From the NCBI GenBank assembly GCA_964451305.1, contig CAYVHV010000014.1, positions 11,022 to 75,021 of the forward strand: a DNA stretch of 64,000 bases. Direction: 5' to 3'. The notes under the pieces are model-generated. The model was given only the letters and a program-made list of their open reading frames with translations. It was not told where the DNA came from and searched no databases. The position numbers and the translations under genes are program-made. The DNA is from SHLQ01 sp964451305 (GTDB lineage Bacteria; Actinomycetota; Acidimicrobiia; Acidimicrobiales; SHLQ01). Of this stretch, positions 42,856 through 52,178 are shown piece after piece; positions within the stretch are counted from its first letter, which is position 1, and each line of letters starts with the position of its first letter.

Positions 42856-44196
42856 CTAACGATTGTTGATTCGTACGTTCTGGAGTGTGAAGGTCGCATC
42901 GATCGGTTGGGGATAGGAAGCGGGCACGATCGCTTCGCCCAACCATGCTCCCTCGCGTCCAATCTCGGCGGTTCCGGCGAAGGTTCCGCCGACGGCGGTA
43001 TTGACGATCAACATCATCTCGCCAGCTCGATGCGGCCCTGAGTCGAACGTGTCGACTCGGCCGGTCACGACGTGGGCGATTTCACCGTCGATGCGCCAAA
43101 TCAACACGCCCGGCCGACGTTCGAGCTGAATCTCATGGCTGAATCCAGCGACGGCGGTCGTGGCGGTCGTAGATGTATGGTTCGTTTCCCACCAGTGGGC
43201 AGTGGTGTGAATGGTCGGCGGCAGGCTGCCGTCAGTTTCGAGGATGTCGATCTCGTGATAGTCGGGGGTGTCGAATCCGCTGCAACGTCCCGGTGCTTCG
43301 CACGCCTCCGCGTCGAGCAACCACATCGCAGGCCAGAGGCCAACGCCTACTGGCAACCTCACGTCTGCGGTGATCGTCGACCAGCCGAAGCTCTCGCTCG
43401 AGATCACCATGCCAGACTCGTTTGGGAGTGCATCGATGCTCGGTGTGCTCGTCTTCGATCGGGTTGAGATGGTGATACCACCGTCGGAAACGCTGACGTT
43501 TTGTGCGGTGTAGCTCTGAGCCTCGCGGTTGCTCCACGCAACCACGTTTCTTGGGGCGCCCGTGATGTCGCTCGCGAGCTGTTGCGGTGGCGCTGACTCT
43601 GCGATCAGCCACGAGTCCGCATCGATGGAGACGGGTTCGCTGGAGTAGTCGAGATCGTCACCGGAAAGCGCGGCAACGGTCTCCTGGCGAACGGCGCGAG
43701 CATCGTCACTGATCTGCTGCTCGCGATGAGACCATCGTTGGAGTACCGCATGCTGGTCGTCGTGCAAGGTAATGACTGTGCCGACGTGGCCGAGCGCGTC
43801 TGTACCATTCGACCGTGTGAACGCCATACCGATCGCCTCGAGGCCGATCGAGACCCGGTCGGCCAAGACGGGCTTCCCGGTGAGATCGAGTTGGTCCATG
43901 TCGACAGGGAGTGCGGCGACAGCGGCGAGCGCCGCCTGGTCGGCAAGCCACGTCAGATCCGTCGTAGCCGGACCGTAGGTAAATCGAGGGGGCTCGGGCG
44001 TTGGTTCTGTGGTCGTGGTTGTGCGTGGCGGCAGGGCTGTCGTGGTTGACGACTCGACGAATGCGAGCGAGTCCTGCGCGCCGTCGTTGCTCGCGGCCGA
44101 GCCAGTCGAGTCAGCCGCAGTGCCCGTCGAACTACACGACGCAGCGAGAAGCGTTATGGCGATGGTGAGGGTCATGAGACGAAGCGAGTTCATCAC
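42856..44196 (-). CDS. GH16-family glycoside hydrolase lipoprotein
   Basis: Encodes 446 residues. The signal peptide ends in lipobox LLAASC (about residue 21), then a Ser/Thr/Pro linker, then a region of unknown fold (about 70-200), and a C-terminal GH16 jelly roll. The GH16 active site is HEIDILETD (nucleophile Glu, Asp, acid/base Glu), preceded by VGLWPAMWLLD. GH16 enzymes cut beta-1,3 or beta-1,4 glucans and galactans such as laminarin or agar. Surface placement next to a polysaccharide locus suggests glycan trimming or algal glycan use. Confidence 0.85.
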   Translation of the reverse strand: MMNSLRLMTLTIAITLLAASCSSTGTAADSTGSAASNDGAQDSLAFVESSTTTALPPRTTTTTEPTPEPPRFTYGPATTDLTWLADQAALAAVAALPVDMDQLDLTGKPVLADRVSIGLEAIGMAFTRSNGTDALGHVGTVITLHDDQHAVLQRWSHREQQISDDARAVRQETVAALSGDDLDYSSEPVSIDADSWLIAESAPPQQLASDITGAPRNVVAWSNREAQSYTAQNVSVSDGGITISTRSKTSTPSIDALPNESGMVISSESFGWSTITADVRLPVGVGLWPAMWLLDAEACEAPGRCSGFDTPDYHEIDILETDGSLPPTIHTTAHWWETNHTSTTATTAVAGFSHEIQLERRPGVLIWRIDGEIAHVVTGRVDTFDSGPHRAGEMMLIVNTAVGGTFAGTAEIGREGAWLGEAIVPASYPQPIDATFTLQNVRINNR

Positions 44197-44309
44197 TAGT
44201 CATGTCGGCGTCGGAGCGGGGGAACTGAACGAACCACTGCTCCGATAGTGGCCGACCACTTGACGGACCTTGGCTACTCCCTCATCCTTGGTCGCGGGAG
44301 AGATTCACA

Positions 44310-44996
44310 ATGATTCAGCGGGAAGTGTCGGTCATCATTCCGGTTTTCAACCGGGAGGCCATCGTGGCCGAAGCTATCGAGAGCGTCTTGAGTCAAGACG
44401 ATGTCGATGTGCAGGTCGTCGTCGTCGACGATGGGTCGACCGATCGATCATTCGATGTCGTAAAGGAGATGGCAGCAGGTGACGATCGGATCGTCGTCGA
44501 TGCACTTGCGGTGAACTCGGGTGTCTCCGCCGCTCGAAATCGGGCGTTCGAACTCGCCACGTTTCCGGTGATTACCTTTCTCGACAGCGACGACCTGATG
44601 GCTCCGGGGCGATTACGAACGCAACTCGCCGCACTCGACGACGAGCCTGATGGGATCGTCGTGGGCTGTCAGAAGATCGTTGCTCAAGGGGACGCTGAAA
44701 TTCCAGAGTCATTGCGTGTCCATTCGCAAACGGAGCACGTTCCATATACGACGACCATGTGCGCCACTCGCGAGACGTTCGACCGACTGGGACGCTTCGA
44801 TGAGAGCTACCGCATCGGTGAAGATCTCGAATACCTACTTCGCTCGAATGTCCTGGGGATTCCGATGGTGAAGCTGGAAGAAGACCTCGTCATTCGCCGG
44901 GTCTTTGGCGACAACTTGATCGCCGATCACCAGGGCGTCAAGCGGGGGATGATCCGAGCGGTGCGCAAGCACCAGATCAGACCAGACCAGATCTAG
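44310..44996 (+). CDS. Family 2 glycosyltransferase
   Basis: Encodes 228 residues of a GT-A fold. The start VSVIIPVFNREAIV, VVVVDDGSTDRS and the metal site FLDSDDLM are intact. A GGAGAG site precedes the ATG. It is short and soluble. It uses a nucleotide sugar to extend a surface glycan, by inference from the locus. Its 3' end overlaps the convergent GT4 gene by 20 bases. Confidence 0.9.
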   Translation: MIQREVSVIIPVFNREAIVAEAIESVLSQDDVDVQVVVVDDGSTDRSFDVVKEMAAGDDRIVVDALAVNSGVSAARNRAFELATFPVITFLDSDDLMAPGRLRTQLAALDDEPDGIVVGCQKIVAQGDAEIPESLRVHSQTEHVPYTTTMCATRETFDRLGRFDESYRIGEDLEYLLRSNVLGIPMVKLEEDLVIRRVFGDNLIADHQGVKRGMIRAVRKHQIRPDQI

Positions 44997-46128
44997 ACGC
45001 TATCCATCGCATTAGTGTCTTCGCTCGGTCTTCGATGGAAAAGGCCATGGCAGCTTCTCGTGCTTTCCTGCCTCGCTCTTCGCGCCGTTGGGGATCTGAG
45101 GCGAGGTCGGCGATCGCTTCGGCGATCTGATCTGAAGAATCGGGTTCGACGAAGGTCGCGAAGGATGGATCGGCGATTTCGCGCATGAACGGACGGTCCG
45201 AGACGATGATCGGCAATCCGACCGACATCGCTTCGAGCACCGCGTTGGCACATCCCTCGCTGGTCGATGGGAGGACGAAGGCGTCGGCCGAGCGAAGGTA
45301 CTGCGGGACGTCATGGTGAGGGACCCCGCCGCAGAGCTCGAGGCGATCCCCCTGTGGTGGGTGAGGTCCGTTTCCAACGAAGACGCCTGTGACATCTGGA
45401 ACCATTCCGACAGCGTCGGCGACGACCTGCACCCCTTTGACATGTTCATGACGCGCCACGGTGATCGTTCGAAGCGGCGCCCCACGCGACGCGTTGTCGG
45501 CGACATCGTGTCGTGGGGGAGCGGGCGAGAAGAGTTCATGGTCGACGCCATTTCTCGACACGACGACGCGGTCCGAGTCCACGCCGAAGTCTTCGGTGAG
45601 CATCGTTGCGAGCACCTCTGACACCGCGATGATCCCGGTGAACGAATGCAGGATCTTTCGAATTTCGGCGGTCGAGTGGGAGTACACCCATCCATCGAGG
45701 CCCGTATGGTTCTCGCTGATCTCTACAAACGACGGCCGGTCGAACCGGTCGCCGAGAACGGTTGCGGCGTGGCCGGCGGGCAACAGGAACTGACCGAAGA
45801 ACCAATCGGGAAGGTCGTGCTTGTCGACAGCAGCTTCGGCCGCACGTATCCAACCCTGTTGACTGAACTTGCGGCGTTTCTGAGCGAACGGTGCTGCCAC
45901 TCCGGGGGAGAAGTACCCAGGTCGACGAACCGCCAAACCTCGCTCGTTGCCGCTGCGTTCGACCGTGATTGGATACCTAGTGGGAGCAATGACGCTCACT
46001 CGAGAGCCTTGTGCTTGCACCTGTGACCAGAGCGTGTGCACGAACGCGCCGAGTTCTGGCGCACCTGAGCGTGGGAAGTCGGCGGTGAGAACCGATACGT
46101 GCGCGTTCGGCGAATCGATGTCGGTCAT
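44977..46128 (-). CDS. Family 4 glycosyltransferase
   Basis: Encodes 383 residues from ATG 46128 with GGAGGA 4 bases upstream. GT-B fold: N-terminal acceptor domain (HVSVLTADFPRSGAPELGAFV), linker VVVSRNGVDHELF, and the nucleotide-sugar site STSEGCANAVLEAMSVGLPIIVS with the conserved Glu pair. The start overlaps the preceding GT2 stop by 4 bases (ATGA), so both are one operon on the minus strand. Confidence 0.92.
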   Translation of the reverse strand: MTDIDSPNAHVSVLTADFPRSGAPELGAFVHTLWSQVQAQGSRVSVIAPTRYPITVERSGNERGLAVRRPGYFSPGVAAPFAQKRRKFSQQGWIRAAEAAVDKHDLPDWFFGQFLLPAGHAATVLGDRFDRPSFVEISENHTGLDGWVYSHSTAEIRKILHSFTGIIAVSEVLATMLTEDFGVDSDRVVVSRNGVDHELFSPAPPRHDVADNASRGAPLRTITVARHEHVKGVQVVADAVGMVPDVTGVFVGNGPHPPQGDRLELCGGVPHHDVPQYLRSADAFVLPSTSEGCANAVLEAMSVGLPIIVSDRPFMREIADPSFATFVEPDSSDQIAEAIADLASDPQRREERGRKAREAAMAFSIEDRAKTLMRWIASRSGLV

Positions 46129-47171
46129 TGGTCCTCCGGGAAGAGCGCCTCGAGGAAGACACCGCTCAGCCACCCTCCACCGATCAACGGTGCAGCGACG
46201 AGCGCAGCCGCGAGCCGTTCGGCAATGGTCGCCGATTCGGTGGGGCCATACGCGTTGTCGATCGCGAGAAGGCCGCCCAACGCACCGGTTGTGCCGATCG
46301 TGAGAAGCGTCGGAACCGATCCACGACGGGTCAGCCCGGCAGCGACAGCGAGGAACGGGACCGGCAGACCGAGGAGCGCCATCTGTCGCGGTGCCGGCCG
46401 CTCGCCCCGTGTGCGCCAATACTTGACTTTGCTGCGCCCAAAACCCTGGTAGCGGCCGAGGAGGGTGGAGGCGTTCGCCGGAGCCATCCAGCCAACGGTT
46501 AACCGGTCGTCGAACCACACCGCGTCCGCTCCGCCGAGTCGCTGGCAGAGGTCGTAGTCCTCGTTCATGAGGAGATCGGTTCCCCAACCGTTCACCGCTC
46601 GCAACGCGTCGATCCGTCCGACCCCGAGGTAGACGGTGTCCGCTCCGCCGCTCTCCCGGCGGTACTGATATTTCGCTCCGCCCATGACCACCGGATTGTT
46701 GTGCGCCCTCGCGATCCCCAATGCCATGGTTCGGGGTTTGGAGGGGAGCGCTACGGTGCCGCCGCCGACCCAGGACAACTCCGGGCGCGTGGCGAGGAGC
46801 TCGGTCGCGTCTCGCAGATAGGTCGACGGGATCCTGCTCTTGACGTCGACTCGACAGAGCAGTGGGCCACTGGCGGTGTCGAGACCGACGTTCAGGTTGG
46901 ACGAAATGGTTCGTGCCGGGTTGGTGATGACCGCGCCGGTGAGTCCGTATTCATCGAGGAGCGTTCGTGCGAGTCCGGCGCTTGCGTCGGTGGATGCACC
47001 GTCGACGATCAGCAGCTCTCGTCGTGAGATTGGATAGTCGAGGGCGGCGATGTGGGCAATGCACTCGCGGAGATACTGCTCGCCGTTGAACAGTGGGAGC
47101 ACCATGCTGACGAACGGTTCATCGCCCACCGCAGATGCGGGAATCACCGCTTCCTCGCCTAGAAGTTTCAT
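46125..47171 (-). CDS. Family 2 glycosyltransferase with C-terminal membrane region
   Basis: Encodes about 348 residues from ATG 47171. GT2 core: VSMVLPLFNGEQYLRECI, LLIVDGASTD, CRVDVKSRIPS at the metal site (Val-Asp-Val), and the acceptor motif NEDYDLCQRLG. The C-terminal about 100 residues have two or three hydrophobic segments that would dock it to the membrane, as in succinoglycan-type transferases. First gene of a two-gene operon with the GT4 below it. Confidence 0.88.
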   Translation of the reverse strand: MKLLGEEAVIPASAVGDEPFVSMVLPLFNGEQYLRECIAHIAALDYPISRRELLIVDGASTDASAGLARTLLDEYGLTGAVITNPARTISSNLNVGLDTASGPLLCRVDVKSRIPSTYLRDATELLATRPELSWVGGGTVALPSKPRTMALGIARAHNNPVVMGGAKYQYRRESGGADTVYLGVGRIDALRAVNGWGTDLLMNEDYDLCQRLGGADAVWFDDRLTVGWMAPANASTLLGRYQGFGRSKVKYWRTRGERPAPRQMALLGLPVPFLAVAAGLTRRGSVPTLLTIGTTGALGGLLAIDNAYGPTESATIAERLAAALVAAPLIGGGWLSGVFLEALFPEDQ

Positions 47172-47278
47172 TGTCCCGACCAACGCAATTTGACGCTTCT
47201 TACGGGCTTTTGCCCATTCGCCGAGTATGGCACACTGCGAGTGAGCGGACCAGAGACAATTGGTGGGAAGAGAGCCTC

Positions 47279-48358
47279 GTGGCCAGTGATGAATCAGCAT
47301 CCGACGACCCTGTTCGGCGACTGTCTATTTGCGTCCTGACGCTCGACGAAGAGGTTAATGTTCGCGGGTTGAAGGCGTCGTTCGACGCCATCGCCGACGA
47401 GGTGGAAGCGGAGCAACTTTCGCTCGAATTGGTCATCGTCGACGCCGGCAGCGCGGATGCCACCGTGTCGGTCGCCAGAGAGCTGGGATTCGACCACGTC
47501 CTCGAATTGCCTGGCTCGACAATCCCGGAGGCGCGCAATGCTGCAGCCGCGCTGACGGACTCACCATGGATTGGATATATCGATGCCGATTGTCGGGTGA
47601 CCTCTGGCTGGATTACCGCTGCGGTCAAGGCCCTTGAGGTCGATGATTACATCGTCGCCGGATGGCCAACGATCGGTCCTGAGACTCCAACGTGGGTCCA
47701 GCGAGCATGGCAGGCGCATTGGGATTCGAAGCTCGATGGTCTGGTCGTCGATGACGAGGGGTTCGTCGATTCGGTCGAGATGCATCGTCTTGTGACAACT
47801 CGCAATCTCGTTTGCTCGCGCGCTGCGTTCGATCGACTGGGCGGTTTCGACGAACGGTTGCCGACCGGAGAAGACTCCGAGTTCGCCTTTCGAGCTTCGG
47901 TCGGAGACATGGCGCTTATCGGTGTGCCAGCAATGCGTGTAGAGCACCTCGGAGAGCCGGCAGATCTTCCCGAGTTCTACCAGCAGCAGCTCTGGCACGC
48001 GAACAGCGACGCGTATGGCCCCAGGGGAGCCGACGACGGCGGTGTACGCAACGGACGCAATGCCGAGTTGTTTACCTACGGGTTTCTTAGCAGCGCTGCG
48101 CTCGGCCTGGCGGGAGCCGCCGTCGGCGCATCTCGACGATCCCCGATAACAGCCGTCGCGTCGGCGCTACCCGCAGCCGTCGTCTCGGGGCTGCCGGCGT
48201 TGCGAACCGCGTGGCAGCGGCGGGACGCGAGCCTAGTCGCTCCGCTGTCCGTGTTGTATGCGGCGTACGGTGCAGCTCGGTCCGTCGACGTCCTGGGTGG
48301 GGCCAATCGGGTGCAGAGCTGGCGCACAAGGCGGTCGGCTAGCCCATCAGCTGGCTAG
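47279..48358 (+). CDS. Family 2 glycosyltransferase
   Basis: Encodes 359 residues from GTG 47279 with GGAAGAG upstream. GT2 features: LSICVLTLDEEVNV, LELVIVDAGSADATV, IGYIDADCRV and GEDSEFAFRASV. The C-terminal about 90 residues are Ala-rich and hydrophobic and may sit in the membrane. Its stop TAG coincides with the stop of the convergent GT4 gene (CTAG read on both strands). Confidence 0.9.
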   Translation: MASDESASDDPVRRLSICVLTLDEEVNVRGLKASFDAIADEVEAEQLSLELVIVDAGSADATVSVARELGFDHVLELPGSTIPEARNAAAALTDSPWIGYIDADCRVTSGWITAAVKALEVDDYIVAGWPTIGPETPTWVQRAWQAHWDSKLDGLVVDDEGFVDSVEMHRLVTTRNLVCSRAAFDRLGGFDERLPTGEDSEFAFRASVGDMALIGVPAMRVEHLGEPADLPEFYQQQLWHANSDAYGPRGADDGGVRNGRNAELFTYGFLSSAALGLAGAAVGASRRSPITAVASALPAAVVSGLPALRTAWQRRDASLVAPLSVLYAAYGAARSVDVLGGANRVQSWRTRRSASPSAG

Positions 48359-49554
48359 TCAATGACCGAGGTGTAGACGTCGCGATGTCTCTCTGCGACC
48401 GTCGCCCACGTCGGGAATGCGCTGCCGGTCGATTGCGCACCGTTCGCGAGCCGGGTACGTAACGACCGATCATCTTCGAGGCGGCGTAGCGCATTCGCGA
48501 TCGCTTCGGGTTGTCGGGCTTGAACGATCGTTGCGTTGACCCCGTCATCGACGACACCTGATGCCGCATCGCTGGTGATCAACACCGGGCATCCAGCGGT
48601 GAACGCCTCGTGCACGACGGTCGGGGAAGCCTCGATTAGCGACGGCAAGATCATCACGTCGGCGAGGCCGTAAAGGTCGAGTATGGCTTGGCGAGGGAGG
48701 CCACGCTGAAGATCTATGGGGCTGAGTGATTGTTCTTGACGGACGATGATCCGGTGTCCAAGACCACGGCGCACAACCTCGTTTGCGAACCGGTCACCAA
48801 CGGTTGCGACCACGAGCGTCCACGAGGAGTCATCGAGCAGGGTGGCGACCTCCAACAGATCGTCGAGTCGTTTCTCAGGACGGTCCGCTGCGACCGTCAG
48901 TGCAACGAGACCATCACCCGCGCCGATCGCATGGCGAGTCTGGCTAGCGTTCGCCGCGGCGTCGGCCACGCGGTCTGGATGCCAGCCGTGAGGAATGGTC
49001 GCGATCTTCTCGGGGGCGATTCCGTAGCCGAAATAGGATGCTTCGACCTTCGGCCCAACCGCAATCAGCGCGTCGGCGGAGTGAAGGGTCCGATGAACCC
49101 GTAGCTCGATGTCCTCGCCGAACGCTTCGTTCGTTCCCGATGCTGCGCTCTCGTAGTCGTAGATGTCTCCGCCATGGGACGTGATCACAACCGGAACGTG
49201 AAGCTCGCGTTGCAAGACGTCGATCACCGCCCAGCCAACCGGATGCGCAGCGTGGATATGCCAGACGTCGGCCTTGAACCATCGCTGGAGCGCGTGGAGT
49301 CGAAGACGCAGGGCGTTGCGGACGTGTGCTCCTCCCCGTTCATCGTGTCCGTCGTTCGCAGCTATCGACCAGGCTCTCCTCCACACGGGCACGGTGGTGT
49401 AGGGGACGTGGCGCCACACCGAACGAGATTCGAGGTTCGGGAAAACTGCGACGGTATGGCCAGCTCGTTCGTGCTCGAGCGCGGCGTTGTGCACCACGAA
49501 CTCCGCTCCGCCGATCGTCGGCAGATAACTCAATGGCAAAATTGCTATTCGCAC
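48355..49554 (-). CDS. Family 4 glycosyltransferase (paralogue of the one at 50991)
   Basis: Encodes 399 residues from GTG 49554, with AGGAG 9 bases upstream. N-terminus VRIAILPLSYLPTIGGAEFVVHN, a GGDIYD acceptor motif, VAADRPEKRLDDLLEVA, and the donor site SLIEASPTVVHEAFTAGCPVLITSD. It is closely similar in layout and key phrases to the GT4 at 50991-52157, on the far side of the polymerase gene. Its start overlaps the divergent polymerase gene start by 22 bases. Confidence 0.9.
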   Translation of the reverse strand: MRIAILPLSYLPTIGGAEFVVHNAALEHERAGHTVAVFPNLESRSVWRHVPYTTVPVWRRAWSIAANDGHDERGGAHVRNALRLRLHALQRWFKADVWHIHAAHPVGWAVIDVLQRELHVPVVITSHGGDIYDYESAASGTNEAFGEDIELRVHRTLHSADALIAVGPKVEASYFGYGIAPEKIATIPHGWHPDRVADAAANASQTRHAIGAGDGLVALTVAADRPEKRLDDLLEVATLLDDSSWTLVVATVGDRFANEVVRRGLGHRIIVRQEQSLSPIDLQRGLPRQAILDLYGLADVMILPSLIEASPTVVHEAFTAGCPVLITSDAASGVVDDGVNATIVQARQPEAIANALRRLEDDRSLRTRLANGAQSTGSAFPTWATVAERHRDVYTSVID

Positions 49555-51035
49555 CGCGCTCGACTCCTGGTCGGACCGACGAGGCGACTCGCTTCGCATC
49601 GACCGAACCGCTACAACTGTATGTTGTGCAGGCGGTTTCGAGAAATAGCGAGCGGGCCGAGCGAGTGCTTGGATTCGGGACGATCGTTCTTATTCTGCTG
49701 CTCGTCACCAACGCTCAGACCGTGTTCGAGGAGTTCATTGGAAGCCCCGTCCACGACCTCGCGGTGCTGCTCATTTTGGGCCGCAGTATTTTGGCCATTC
49801 GCTCGGGTGTGAACATTGCCGATGTGGCACGGCGCTTCAAGAAGTTCGCTCTGGCGATCGGCCTCTTGTCGGCGTTCGGCGCGATCCGACTCTTTGGCGA
49901 CACCTTCGGAGTCGCCGCGTCACAAGCCGGCTCGTTTCCCGAAGCGTGGCTAAAGGACATGTTGATCGTGGTGGCGCTGGTGGCGGGATCGGTATCACTC
50001 CAGCGGGTGACGAGGCTGAGTTGGTTGATGACGGGCTCGATCGCGATCCTCGCTGGCCCTGCGCTTATTCAACACCTGACCGGCACCTACGACTTTCAGT
50101 GGGGCGGGCTCGCAACGAACGAGACCGGATTCATCGACGGCGAGGAACGGGTACAGATCGGTGGCCCACTCGGCAGTGCGAACCCGCTCGCGCAATGGTT
50201 GCTTGTCGCGCTTCCATTCGCCATGCATTTCACCGTTGCGGGCCGCAGGATCGAGCATCGGGTCGCGGCCGGTGCAATGGTGCTGCTCGCCATCGGAGGA
50301 ATCATCGCCACACAGTCTCGACAAGGCATGCTCGTTCTTCTACTTCTGGTGGGGCTATGGACCGTGTTCTACAGCCGGCCGAGCCCAAAGACGCTCGTTC
50401 GAGTCGCGGCGGTTGGTGTGCTCGTTGTCGGCCTCGTCGTTGCGGCGAACCCCTCACGCTGGGTTCGTCAGGTAGAGCGAATGGGCGAGGTTAGCGCATT
50501 GTTCGGCGCCGACATCGACCCACAGTCATCGGCAGCGGGATATGCGGGAACCTTTTGGGCGGGTTACGACATGTTCGTCGACAACCCCGTCGGGGGCGTC
50601 GGACACGGCAACTTCGCGGTGAACTACATCGAATACGTCGATGAGCGCGGCATCGACGGGAGTGGGAAGGCGAGGAGCGCTCACAACCTCGTGATACATC
50701 TGCTCGCCGAGACCGGAATCGTCGGCACGGTGACCTTCGTGTCCGGTTTTGCTCTCGTGGTGTCGCTCCTACGAACGGCGCGCAGCCGTTTGCGAGCTTA
50801 TGAATTTCATGCCGATGCGGAGCTGGCCGCCGCCGACGCTGGCTTGGCGACGGCACTGTTGCTGAGTTTGGCCACGTGGAGCGCCGTTTCACTGTTTCAA
50901 GGGCTCTTTCACACCGAACAGATCGTCGTGGTGATCGGTCTTGCCCTCGGGTTTGCGTGGGCAGCCGATTCGACTCGGCTTACCGAGTACCTAGAGCCCG
51001 CTGTAGAGGTCCCGCCGCTCGCGAGCCACGTCTGA
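49533..51035 (+). CDS. O-antigen ligase/Wzy-like polysaccharide polymerase
   Basis: Encodes about 500 residues from ATG 49533; later in-frame GTG starts (e.g. 49626) are possible. About 11-12 membrane helices with a large exterior loop (about 280-390) carrying GFIDGEERVQIGGPLGSANPLAQWL and, later, NPVGGVGHGNFAVNYIEYVD...AHNLVIHLLAETG, the Wzy_C/ligase pattern. It would polymerise or ligate lipid-linked repeat units outside the membrane. Its 3' end overlaps the convergent GT4 gene by 45 bases. Confidence 0.85.
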   Translation: MAKLLFAPRSTPGRTDEATRFASTEPLQLYVVQAVSRNSERAERVLGFGTIVLILLLVTNAQTVFEEFIGSPVHDLAVLLILGRSILAIRSGVNIADVARRFKKFALAIGLLSAFGAIRLFGDTFGVAASQAGSFPEAWLKDMLIVVALVAGSVSLQRVTRLSWLMTGSIAILAGPALIQHLTGTYDFQWGGLATNETGFIDGEERVQIGGPLGSANPLAQWLLVALPFAMHFTVAGRRIEHRVAAGAMVLLAIGGIIATQSRQGMLVLLLLVGLWTVFYSRPSPKTLVRVAAVGVLVVGLVVAANPSRWVRQVERMGEVSALFGADIDPQSSAAGYAGTFWAGYDMFVDNPVGGVGHGNFAVNYIEYVDERGIDGSGKARSAHNLVIHLLAETGIVGTVTFVSGFALVVSLLRTARSRLRAYEFHADAELAAADAGLATALLLSLATWSAVSLFQGLFHTEQIVVVIGLALGFAWAADSTRLTEYLEPAVEVPPLASHV

Positions 51036-52157
51036 CCACGTGCGGGTTTGCTCGCCGCGCTCACGTGCGCCGGCCCGAAGTTCTCGAAGGTCATCTGGTG
51101 AGGTGAGGAGGTGCCCGAGCAGCTGGCTGAGTGCCACCTCGTCGTCGGTATCGTAGAGCAGGCCGTCGACACCGTCTGAGACATCGAGCGCTCCGGCGCC
51201 GATCGAAGCAACGACCGGGCAGCCGCTCGCCCAACTCTCGCGAAAGACATTCGATGCGCCTTCGGTGCGCGATGTGTGCACCAAGACCGATGCCCGAGCA
51301 AAGTGATCGAACACCGAACGCTGGGGGAGCATTTCGCCAATATCGGTGTTCGTCAGCTCGCGTTGAACAACGACCTCGACCCTGTCGCCGAGCCCGCTTT
51401 GGCGCGCCTTCTCGGCGAGGCGGTCGGTCGTGGTGAGGACGGTCCACCGCCAGTCGAGCGTTCGTGGAAGCCGCTTCGCTGTCTCGATCACGAGATCGAT
51501 TCGTTTCTCGGGTCGGTCGGCGGCGACGGTCAGAAAAGTAAAGGGGTGTTCCGTCGATGCAGCGGCGTTTGCGTTTGCGAGGTGGCGTGCTGCTTTGCCC
51601 TGTTCGATGATGCAAATCGAGTCGGGCGACGCGCCGAGCGAGACGTAGGTGGCATGGACACGCTGATTGATGGCGATCAGGGCATCAGCTCGAGCCAAGG
51701 TCGACCGAATGCGTTCCTCTGCATGGTCGTTGAGTCGCTCTCCGAAACCGGTGGCTTCATCGACGTGGATGTCTCCGCCGTGGGCGGCGAGGACGACGGG
51801 AACGCGGAGCTCGTTCTGAATAATGTCGAGCACTGACCATCCGGACGGGTAGACGTCTTCGAGTTGCCATACGTCGGGTCGGTGCAGCCGCTGGAGCAAG
51901 TGAAGTCGTGCTCGCAAGAGTCGTCGACCCGTGGTGGGGAGGTCAGCGTCCGGTGCGAGGGCGGCTCGGGCAAAGCCGTGGCGGACGATCGGTACGCACC
52001 CGTATGGAACTGCTCGAGCGACCGGAGCTGAGGCGATCGGAGCGGCGACCATCGTTGGATGGCCGGACTCGTGATGGGCGAGTGAGATGTTGTGCAGACA
52101 CAGTTCGAGCCCGCCGACGTTGGGAAGGAAACTAGGCGTTACCGAGAGAATCCGCAT
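50991..52157 (-). CDS. Family 4 glycosyltransferase
   Basis: Encodes 388 residues. N-terminus MRILSVTPSFLPNVGGLELCLHN, GGDIHVDEA, VAADRPEKRIDLVIETAKRL and the donor site SRTEGASNVFRESWASGCPVVAS. It is paralogous to the protein at 48355-49554. It starts 21 bases after the phosphoglycosyl transferase stop, so both are transcribed together on the minus strand. Confidence 0.9.
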   Translation of the reverse strand: MRILSVTPSFLPNVGGLELCLHNISLAHHESGHPTMVAAPIASAPVARAVPYGCVPIVRHGFARAALAPDADLPTTGRRLLRARLHLLQRLHRPDVWQLEDVYPSGWSVLDIIQNELRVPVVLAAHGGDIHVDEATGFGERLNDHAEERIRSTLARADALIAINQRVHATYVSLGASPDSICIIEQGKAARHLANANAAASTEHPFTFLTVAADRPEKRIDLVIETAKRLPRTLDWRWTVLTTTDRLAEKARQSGLGDRVEVVVQRELTNTDIGEMLPQRSVFDHFARASVLVHTSRTEGASNVFRESWASGCPVVASIGAGALDVSDGVDGLLYDTDDEVALSQLLGHLLTSPDDLRELRAGARERGEQTRTWSDVARERRDLYSGL

Positions 52158-52178
52158 GTGGGACGAACGTGAGCGGAG

